The position numbers were made by a program, and so were the translations under genes. Shown here piece after piece: positions 56,829 through 64,000 of a DNA stretch of 64,000 nt. Origin of the DNA: Polytrichum commune. Lineage: Eukaryota > Streptophyta > Polytrichopsida > Polytrichales > Polytrichaceae. Where the stretch lies: assembly GCA_950295325.1 (NCBI GenBank), contig OX485807.1:3846501-3910500 (forward strand), written 5' to 3'. Within the stretch, counting starts at the first letter, position 1, and each line of letters starts with the position of its first letter. The notes beneath the pieces are model-generated. The model made no database searches. It was not told where the DNA came from and saw only the letters and a list, made by a program, of their open reading frames with translations.

Positions 56829-58908
56829 CTCCAAACAAAGAATGTTGTGCACAAAAATTGGAATCCAAGCAGGCTGAATTCTCTGCACATGGAAAGATAC
56901 GACAATGCACACAACAATTGAATGCACAGTATACAAAGATTGGCTTCAGACACAAAATTACAGGCTGCCATGTGTTTCGGACAGACAGAAGGATGCTGGT
57001 GTATCGGAATGGCTGGGAACAAAGGCACACAATGCCATTTCTGCTAGGTCATTCCGAATACCACACCACTGTGCAGAAAATATGTGGGCACAATCAAGCA
57101 TGTACGCTGCCAAACACGCCAGCCACATCCCAGAGATTGACATATTGCGAATGCCAACGAAAAAAAAAAGCCCACGAGCCGGTCGGGTGAGGGATGCCCA
57201 TAATTGTGCGTGACATGTGCAGGAAGGGAAGCCAATGGTAATCAGAGGGGGCCGAAGTGTGGAGCACTACAAATTCCGTGAAGGCGTGGAATGGTGCGTG
57301 CTGGACTCCCACAAAAGGGCAGCAAGCAATTGACACTGAACACAAACAACAGAGGAACAGGAGCAATTGGCAATGCAAGCAGGAAGGCACAGAGGCAGAG
57401 GGACGAATAGCACTTAAATTCCATCATTTATTCACATTGCGAAATTGTACAAGAAGTGTCGAAAAACTACTCAGAGACAGCCCTGTGGCCTCGACCCAGA
57501 AAGTCCAGCAGCATCCAGAATTTTGAATGCGGGGTTTCCATATCGAGACTAGGGCCCCGAATGATGCCCAGACTAAATGTATGGAGCCCAAATTAAATCC
57601 ACATTGGTGGGCAATGTCTATATCCAATTGAAATTGACATGAACACCCGCAGTTGGACACTGCGACAGTCTGCACAGACCAGGCTCCCTCCTGTGCACAA
57701 GCACGGCAGTCTTCACAAGTGCAGGCTACGATGTGCACTACATGGTCGAGCAAACCTGCACAACACAGGCCGGAAGAATGTTCACAAAGACGGTGCCTTC
57801 AGATCACAAGTAGCCTATGAATGTGGCGAGAGGAGGGCACAGGACTTAGGAGCGTTCGAATGGCAGTGGCAGATGAAAAAAAAGGGTTTGAATGCGATTG
57901 AGTGCATAATGGAAGGGAGGTGCGGAAGACCCCACCTGAATACGGGCTGCAACCTGGACTGCACCACCTGCGATGCTCGCAGGGGGGGACGCCTGTGGAA
58001 CGCCTGTGTTCGTGGCAGAGAGCGGGAAGATGGATGGAGATTATGGGTCGCATGCAGGCACACACGAGCTCGGCACGGCGGGCGTATGTCGCGCCTCGGA
58101 CAGCGAAGATGGCACCCCACGGACCGCCATGTCCGAAGCGCCAGTACCGACGTCGATCCGAGTCCGCGAAATGGGAGAGCACGGCTGCAATCAGGGTTCG
58201 AACGCGCAGGCCTGTGCAGGTGGTATGTTGCCCTGTTGCGGAGGGAGGCAAGCGGCTGAGGAGGGCACCTGTTTCCACCAAAGAGCTCCGGAGGCTCCAG
58301 AAAAAGCCAGAGGAAACGATGTCCAACAACACTAGCCCAAAGCGCGACCCCTACACGCCTGCACACACGCCGACTGAAACAAAGAAAAAAAGAAAATGTT
58401 GTGGCGGGAAAAGTCCGAAACCCCGACGCCCTTCGTTTGCCGCCACGAGCGCTTGTGTCGCCTGCGCGAGGGCCAGAAATCTGCGCTGGGTCGCTAGTCC
58501 ATGGGCAGCAGAGCGCTCAAAGATGGGCGCGGTCGTTGCTGTCGATCCTCAAGCCTCGCAGGTCGCACGTCGCAGCCGACACCGTCAAGCTTCCTCGGCA
58601 GAGTATCGCTGAACCCCACTCCCGCAAACCTGTGTGGGAGGCATCTGCATACAGGGATGTTTTCCATCCAAAGTGCCAGTTATCATTCTCCTCATCCAGC
58701 GACTGCATCAGAACGTTGCATTTCACTGCCGTTAAGGTTGTGGGGCTCTTGGCAGCCTTGGACCCGTTTCCGGGAGGAAACACGGGGGACAACCTCTGAC
58801 ATCTGCTTACCCGCTCCGATTTGGGAGGGCCTTGTGCGGGGCCGGTTAGTGCCTTGCCACCGGTGCCATCCCCATTACCGGGATGGACACCCCGGGTGTG
58901 GCCCCCCC
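56829..58908 (-). promoter_or_regulatory. Right arm of the Harbinger element: CpG-rich leader/promoter of the Myb gene
   Basis: About 2.1 kb, GC- and CpG-rich, with long frames on both strands (for example 57639-58259 on + and 57815-58366 on -). These lack recognisable domains and overlap each other, so I treat them as chance frames in GC-rich DNA. Minus-strand transcription of the Myb gene must start in here. No clear TATA box was seen. Confidence 0.45.
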
Positions 58909-59035
58909 CTTATATGCTTGGCTTTTATGCATGTAATCAAAGGACTTTGATTTTTGGAATAATTCTTGAAGCCATAATAGAAAGAGGATGTCAAGGCAAG
59001 CCCACATGTTGCCGTGTCCACATAACAAACACCAA

Positions 59036-59079
59036 CTACGGATGATAAGTGTGTCATATTACGTACTTATCATCCGTAG
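59036..59079. repeat. Perfect 15-bp hairpin
   Basis: CTACGGATGATAAGT (59036-59050) and ACTTATCATCCGTAG (59065-59079) form a perfect stem with a 14-nt loop. It lies 127 bp right of the Harbinger insertion. Not followed by a T run, so not terminator-like. It may be the remnant of a small foldback element. Confidence 0.85.
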
Positions 59080-59354
59080 CATAAATCTAATAACGACTCA
59101 TTTATCTTAATGTTACTCACTTCTTTCCAAAGGCATGTCATTTACTTAAATCAATCTAAGAAACTATAATTGATGAGCTCTTTGCCATGTATTTAAGCAA
59201 GACAACATGAAATTAGTAAAAGTTTTTTTTGTTTTTTTACTTTGAATGTGAATATGGATATGGCAACTGGTGGGAAAAATGCATTGCACTCATATCCACA
59301 AATGCAAAAAGTGGATGGAGGATTTTTTGTGTGGATGAGACATTTGTGGGCTTG

Positions 59355-59620
59355 CCCACATGCTTGAGATTGCTACTACACCGATTATCCCAATTAGTGC
59401 GTGTTACTATTTGGAGTTATGCAGTGCAATTGCCTCTTACTTAAAAGTTCTATTTTTACTAACAAAAGTTCAATAAGTTGTTCGGATATTATAAAACATA
59501 AATGACTTTGCTTGGTAAATTATTACATTCTCATTAACTAGTTATAGCAGTGCGAAATCCAAACAATCACATGCACTGATTGGGATAATCGATGTAATGC
59601 TCCTTTATAGCATGCCCAAA
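59355..59620. repeat. Inverted repeat, diverged arms of about 110 bp
   Basis: CCGATTATCCCAATTAGTGC at 59379 is mirrored by GCACTGATTGGGATAATCGA at 59574. The match continues inward less well (GGAGTTATGCAGTGC against the complement of GCAGTGCGAAATCC). MITE-like but without a fixed duplication. Confidence 0.5.
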
Positions 59621-60115
59621 CTAGGACCAACAACTAGCCCACAACAATGGGAGAGTTTCCATCTTGACAAGAGATTTTGTCCAATATGCAATGAAATGAA
59701 TGGGTGAAACAACAATACATTACATTTCGTGAGGTTATTGTGAGTAGGACAAAAAAATTCCTTATTGATAGTAGCCTTGTTTCGGAAAAGAGACGAACTT
59801 TCCCTATCAAGAGGGCTCCTCATGATGCTAAGGAGCTACAATTGGCTCCAGTGTGGGCATGCTAGTAGGGTGAGTTTCCACCTATGTTGCTCTCCCATCA
59901 AATATTGGTGTGAATAACAACAAGTATAGATGAATTGTGTTGGGGTAGGATTCATGCATGCCAAGTGACTATTGTTATTTTAAGTGTTTAGTGGGCTCAT
60001 GAAAGATTAGTGGCCCATGGTCACAACCCTCCACATTCTATTAGAAATCCAAAATGTGGTTAGTTGGTTGATTTTATTATCTTCATGAGAACACATCCAA
60101 CCCCACTATTATCTA

Positions 60116-60544
60116 CACTAAATATTGTATTTGTGTCATATGGTATTTTATGTCACCGCAATAACTCTTTTAGTGACACTTTCTATGAATAAATTTACAA
60201 ACATTGTCATCCCAACCTACTCTCAATTCATCAAAATGTTGTAATTTGAAAGAAAGTTTGATATAATTTGCATCCTAACGAGTTTGTGATGAAATATTGT
60301 CTTGGATGATTGAAACTTGGATGAAAATGTACTTAGAAAGTGACAGTAATTGCAACAATGTAAATCTATAATGCCCAAATTTTTTTTTACAAAGAATGAC
60401 AAATAATATTAATGAAAAGATTCTTCTTCTTCTTCCTCTACTTATTTAAGTTAACAATTAGTGTTGGTGACACTACACTGGGGTTTACAATGAGTATTGA
60501 GCAATACAAATAGGATTGGCGACACTAAATATAAATATTTAGTG
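60116..60544. mobile_element. CACTA-type MITE (429 bp)
   Basis: Starts CACTAAATATTGTATTTGTG and ends AATATTTAGTG, so the termini read CACTA...TAGTG. The reverse complement of the right end, CACTAAATATTTATATTTAG, parallels the left. Both sides are bordered by TA, but the 3-bp duplication expected for CACTA elements is not clear (CTA against TAG). The interior has no coding sequence. It ends directly before the leader region of the CBS-type gene. Confidence 0.55.
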
Positions 60545-60562
60545 TAGTGAATCAGCGACGGA

Positions 60563-60929
60563 CATGGAAAGGGAAAGGAGTCCCGGATGCAAAAAAATTA
60601 TCATCCATCCATCCATCCGCTTCCCACCGGCCGGTCCGGTGAGCGGAGACCGGCACTTGGCCATGACGCTCAGTCTGCCAACACGTCTCTCTTCTCCCCT
60701 CCCTTGTCTCCTTCGCTTCGTCACCACTCCTCGCAACTTCCCCCGTTCAACGCTTTCTTATTTGCTCACTCACCTGCTTCCCTTGACGAGTCCCAACTCT
60801 CCTCTGCCCTACTCTACTCTATTATAATCGCGCTTTCCAATCCCCTGACACTCCATCGCACCCTTCACACTCCAATTCACTGCAAGCATCTCAACAACCA
60901 TCGTCATCACCTCCGACACTCCTGCTCAG
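60563..60929 (+). promoter_or_regulatory. Promoter and untranslated leader exon of the CBS-type gene
   Basis: A CT-rich, GC-elevated block ending at a strong donor, CTCAG|GTGACC (exon end 60929). TATTATAATC at 60819-60828 could be a TATA box, with transcription starting near 60855. Alternatively the start lies earlier, near 60600, after (ATCC)n. A related sequence is at 50925-51030. Short frames inside are not conserved-looking and are treated as leader. Confidence 0.5.
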
Positions 60930-62119
60930 GTGACCCACTCCCTCCATTCCATTGCTTCCCTTTTGTTAGTTTGTTCGTTCGTGTGGTCAATTAAGTTATC
61001 TCTAAAGCAGGTTTCATCAGGGTTAGGCCACTTTAGCTTTCAATCAGCACTGTTTCATGATCCACCACTTGCATTGTTCCGGATTTCAATTCCAGGGGAT
61101 CGGTACTTATCTCCTGCACGCGGGCGACTTCATCGCTTTCATGTTTTGAAGTTAGAGTAGTGGGTTTCGGAGCTACTCGAGTTCTTGAACCTGAGGGTTA
61201 AGGTTAGCTTGAAGTTTGAGTTTGAGTTTTAGGGTGGTGATCTGGAGCCTAAGTCGACACTTTTAGCATTCAGTTCAATCCACATCTCGCAGCCAAGGAT
61301 CTTCCATCTCTGAGGTGAAAGAGGTGGTTTTATTGCTTCGCCTGTGCTCAATAAGTTGGTGGAGGCGGTTTTAAAGATAAGGTAGTCCGAAACAATCCAA
61401 TGCTTGCCATTCATTAGCAATCACTTGTTGAGTCCAACCCATTGCCAAGGATCTGAGTGATTGTGGTCATCATTGCTTCCGTGAGTTCAATGATTAAGTG
61501 GATTCACAAGGATGAGTTCAAAACTTGGGAGGAATGTTGGGCGTGGAGGTTTTTAAAATTTCGGTTTTATTAAAATTTGATTTTATTCTTTAATATATGT
61601 CTCCGTAGTTCAACTGGCAACTTTGGAATCTGAAAGGGTTTCAGGGTTCAGTCTGCGAAGGGTTTGAAAGTGGCGATTTGTGTGCTACTTTTTGTGTGGT
61701 AGGGAGAGAGAATCACAAGCTCTGTTGGATCGCAGGTGTTCTCTATGAAAAGTTTTCTTTTATGGTATAATTTATTTCCTCTCTTTGACTCAAGCTTTGC
61801 CTTTTACAATGAATTTTTCTTCTTCTATGGGGGCAGTAACGGTTTTTTTAGGAGCTTCTACAGCTCTTGCTCAAATAAGTCTAAGATAACTTAGAGCACT
61901 CAATGGGTTAGGGTGGCCTAAAGCTTGACCAACCCCAAGGGAAGTTATTGTTCTTTAGAAGGTATCACATTTCAAAGTATGGAGTAGAAGAAAAAGAGAT
62001 CCAAATGTTTTCCTCTGTTTTATGTATGTATGTATGTGTGGGGTTTTAAAACAACGACCATTCTGTTGTCCGGCGTTGCACATCTGTCAGGGAGAGATGG
62101 GGTTAAGATGAGTGGTATT

Positions 62120-62615
62120 GGTCACGGCTCGAAGGGTTTGGAGTTGATATTCTTTCCAAATTATTGTGTGCTGTTTTGTTTCGCTCAATTGTGTGGGAAG
62201 GTTAGTGAATGCACTCTTGCAAGAGGGCTTCCTTAATTGGTAAGATAACCTCCTCATGGTGACTGAGAGCAGTTGGAATCTTAAAAGGCATCAAACCTGT
62301 CAACATATTTCATTTCCATTGGAGGCAATGATTCTTTTGTGTACACCAGGTTGATCATTTTCAGAAAATCCAAATCACTCAACATGCGTACAGATGATGT
62401 GTCGAAGGGTCGGAGTTGATCTTGTTTGCTAATTACACTGTGTGTCCTGTTTCATTTTGCTCAATTATTGTCTCGCAAGGTTAGTGAATGCACTGTTGCA
62501 GGACTACCTAACTTTGCAAGGTAACTTCCACACGGTGACCGAGAGTAATTGGAATCTTAAAGACATTAAACTTGTCGACATGTTTGAATTCCAGTGGAGG
62601 CAATGATTCTTGTCT
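62120..62615 (+). repeat. Tandem duplication, 273-bp period, with a copied splice acceptor
   Basis: TCGAAGGGTTTGGAGTTGAT near 62130 and TCGAAGGGTCGGAGTTGAT near 62403 are homologous starts. Both units continue through GGTTAGTGAATGCACT, TTGGAATCTTAAA and GGAGGCAATGATTCTT. The first unit ends in ATCATTTTCAG and an ATG (62382) that mimic the real exon start at 63028-63049, but its frame stops after about 12 codons. Confidence 0.75.
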
Positions 62616-62620
62616 GTGAA

Positions 62621-62935
62621 GGGTGCTTCAAACCCTAGGCCTTAACCTGGATCCCATGGGAACTCTGAGGTTTAGCTGCCTGAGGCTGGAAAAAGTGCTA
62701 GGATGGGTGACCTTCCTAGCACTTGAGTTCTGGTGCACCCCACCACCTATGGTCCACCCAATCAGAGTGGAGGTATCCGGGTGAACCGGAGACTTCCAAT
62801 TAGCCATGGGGGAACGCAGGGGCTTGCCCTTGGGGGAGATAGGATAAGTGCGGGCATTCACGGTGTTCACCTTTGAAAGGAGGCAGTAGTCTCGGGGGCC
62901 CCTGTAATTCTGGTGATGCCTAGTTTGGGATTTCA
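62621..62935 (+). mobile_element. 5S-rRNA-headed SINE
   Basis: The first 121 bp (62621-62741) follow plant 5S rRNA from end to end: start GGGTGC, then CTGGATCCCAT, GGAACTC, A-box region GTTTAGCTGCC, and GTGCTAGGATGGGTGACCTT, which holds the C box, ending GTGCACCCC. The terminal stem GGGTGC/GCACCC is kept. The following 190 bp (CACCACCTATGGTCCACCCA, then GTGGAGGTATCC, then GCCCTTGGGGGAGATA) is not rRNA and resembles the body of the tRNA-headed SINE at 16739. The target duplication is not resolved. Alternatives are a 5S pseudogene fused to a repeat, or a Cassandra-type LTR. Confidence 0.7.
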
Positions 62936-63027
62936 TAAAGATTTAGACCAACTTGACGATGAAACATCAACACCATAAGTCATCTTTTCTTTTGCTCATG
63001 TGTGTGGACCTGGTTGATTATTTTCAG

Positions 63028-63203
63028 AAGTATTGGATTACTCGACATGGGTAAAAGTGATGTGTCAACGGAGGAACAGCTCCGAGAGTTTTGGGAGAAC
63101 CAAGGTGACAGTGTGGGAGTACCTGAAGGAGTGCGAGAGCTTCTGAATACAGCGTTTGGGAACGTGCCTGTCTCCTCTTTTCCCAAGCTTGCTTGTGGCA
63201 AAG
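63028..63203 (+). CDS. Start-codon exon of a CBS-domain (SnRK1-gamma-like) protein
   Basis: Exon between acceptor TTATTTTCAG and donor AAAG|GTATTT; coding starts at the ATG 63047. It encodes 52 residues plus one base: MGKSDVSTEEQLREFWENQG, DSVGVPEGVRELLNTAFGNV, PVSSFPKLACGK. Joined in phase to the bases at 63984 it continues VVEISG. The pattern AF-x2-VPVSSFP-x4-GKVVEI is what precedes the first CBS repeat in plant SnRK1 gamma-type and related CBS-pair proteins. These bind adenine nucleotides or act as kinase regulatory subunits. The diagnostic CBS repeats lie beyond the window, so the family is an inference from this short segment. Confidence 0.6.
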
Positions 63204-63983
63204 GTATTTATAAATCAAGTCTTTGAGCTTGTTGTGCACTTGCAACTTTTTTTTCATGGAGGAGTCCTGAGAGCAAATGGTGGGCTAGAATTCCATCTAG
63301 GCTTTAAATAATTTCTTTATGAAAATCCTGAGTGATTTGCAATCGGAATACTAATCACATCAGTGTGTACTCACAGGCGGTCTTAATTGACCTGTTTGGC
63401 AACTTTGTACTTTCTGATCAGCCTCCTCAGGAGTTCCATAGTTTGGGTTTGATTGAATCTCCACGTTTCTGTGATAAGACCCCATTTTAAAAGAGTTTGT
63501 GTGTCATGCAAATGGTTAGTAATGAATTGCTTTGTTGTCCTGACTCCTGAAGTGTATCACAATTGGAATATTTATTAGGTACATGGCTGCTACTTGCATG
63601 TGGTCTCAGATGTTTGGCAACTTCGTACTTTTTGGTCAGCCTCCTCAGAGGTTCCATACTTTGGGTTTGATGGAATCTCTGTGTTTCTGTGACAAGAGCT
63701 CATTTTTAAGAGTTCGTGTGTCATGCAAATGCTTACTAATTGATTACTTTACTGTCTTGAATCCTGAAGCGTTTTGCAATTGGAGTACTTATTAAATTGC
63801 TGCTTTCTACTCACAGGTGGTCTTAATTGAACTGTTTGGCAACTTTGTACCATCTGATCAGCATCCTCAGGGGTTCCATAATTTGGTTTTGATCAAATCT
63901 CCATGTTTTGTGACAAGACCTCACCTTTAAGAGTTTGTCTGCCATGCAAATGCTCAATTATTAATTACCTTGCTGTCCTGCAG
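63204..63983 (+). repeat. Second intron with three tandem units of about 220 bp
   Basis: TTTGGCAACTTTGTAC and variants occur at about 63396, 63614 and 63836, each followed by CAGCCTCCTCAGGAGTTCCA, GATTGAATCTCC, AGAGTTTGTGTGTCATGCAA and TTGCTGTCCTGA or CTGCAG. The last unit provides the acceptor TTGCTGTCCTGCAG at 63983. The frame at 63583-63795 is a repeat artefact. Confidence 0.75.
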
Positions 63984-64000
63984 TGGTGGAAATTTCAGGT
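63984..64000 (+). CDS. Next coding exon of the CBS-type gene, cut by the window edge
   Basis: Seventeen bases follow the acceptor CTGCAG. Joined to the exon ending at 63203 they complete a Val codon and read VVEISG, keeping the frame open. Confidence 0.55.

Larger units (their letters stand above)
51109..58909. mobile_element. PIF/Harbinger transposon, apparently complete (7801 bp)
   Basis: Flanked by TTA on both sides (51106-51108 and 58910-58912). The left end GGGCCTGGCCACACC and the reverse complement of the right end, GGGGGGGGCCACACC, match at 12 of 15 positions. Each end then contains a small hairpin, ACACC(n)GGTGT. It carries the two genes such elements need: a DDE transposase (+) and a Myb/SANT protein (-), both with intact frames. 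GC and CpG content are far above the surrounding DNA. The long non-coding arms (about 3.0 kb left, 2.1 kb right) are unusual. It could be autonomous; activity is not shown by sequence. Confidence 0.88.
60930..63027 (+). other. First intron (leader intron) of the CBS-type gene
   Basis: Runs from GT at 60930 to the acceptor TTATTTTCAG ending at 63027. It contains a degenerate tRNA-like piece at 61600-61660 (GTAGTTCAACTGGCAA, then GGGTTCAGTC), a tandem duplication at 62120-62615 and a 5S-headed SINE at 62621-62935. A further small exon cannot be excluded, for example after AATTCCAG at about 61096. Confidence 0.5.

Noticed and set aside
56829-56936. Extension of the Myb protein to 56936
   Set aside because: The codon at 56936 is TTG on the minus strand. 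The first ATG is at 56828.
57639-58612. Frames of 120-236 codons on both strands in the right arm of the Harbinger element
   Set aside because: They overlap each other in several frames in GC-rich DNA, with Arg/Cys-rich composition and no motif.
61600-61665. tRNA gene in the first intron of the CBS-type gene
   Set aside because: A- and B-box-like words are present, but stems do not close; treated as degenerate SINE or chance.

Overview
This window looks like nuclear DNA from a land plant with a large, repeat-rich genome. The evidence is plant-type genes with spliced leaders, hAT, MULE, PIF/Harbinger and CACTA-like DNA transposons, LINE and SINE remnants, and a short plastid-derived rpoB piece. 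A gymnosperm, fern or other non-angiosperm fits the flavour of the transposon proteins, but I cannot name the organism. No rRNA operon, intact tRNA gene or CRISPR array is visible. Every boundary below was found by eye.

Host genes. There are three. Two are near-identical PRISE/VEP1-family reductase genes on the + strand, at 11404-12576 and 31511-32683, each inside a 3-4 kb duplicated block (about 10.13-13.28 kb and 29.61-33.38 kb). The third is the 5' end of a gene leaving the right edge. It has a leader exon near 60.6-60.93 kb, a start-codon exon at 63028-63203 and the first bases of another exon at 63984. The spliced reading resembles the N-terminus of a plant SnRK1-gamma/CBS-domain protein.

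Layout. 1-3050: decayed LINE. 3.4-5.1 kb: small repeats and a Tourist-like MITE. 7.8-9.1 kb: a 395-bp tandem array. 9.9-13.3 kb: PRISE copy 1. 14.5-17.3 kb: a nested composite of about 450-bp inverted repeats that enclose a copy of the PRISE-1 upstream sequence, itself split by a 1.27-kb hAT element, with a tRNA-type SINE in one arm. 18.4 kb: a MITE with 8-bp target-site duplications (TSDs). 21.9-22.9 kb: a dead MULE transposase. 26.3-28.0 kb: unassigned ORFs. 29.6-33.4 kb: PRISE copy 2, with an expanded 140-bp array in its leader. 33.4-36.3 kb: possible hAT transposase debris. 38.67-46.36 kb: a large element bounded by 24-bp perfect inverted repeats, with two arrays of a 20-bp palindrome and an inserted gag-like element (39962-43760). 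47.2-49.8 kb: three MITE-like elements. 50.6 kb: the plastid rpoB piece. 51109-58909: an apparently intact PIF/Harbinger element (TTA TSD) with convergent transposase and Myb/SANT genes. 58.9-64 kb: small foldbacks and the CBS-type gene, whose intron carries a 5S-rRNA-headed SINE.

How it fits together. The locus is dominated by nested transposition. In two cases the window holds its own empty site: the hAT insertion is absent from the PRISE-1 upstream copy, and the SINE is absent from the opposite arm of the long inverted repeat. The most interesting structures are the promoter-carrying long-inverted-repeat element, the palindrome-array element, and two SINEs with different RNA-derived heads on what looks like a shared body.
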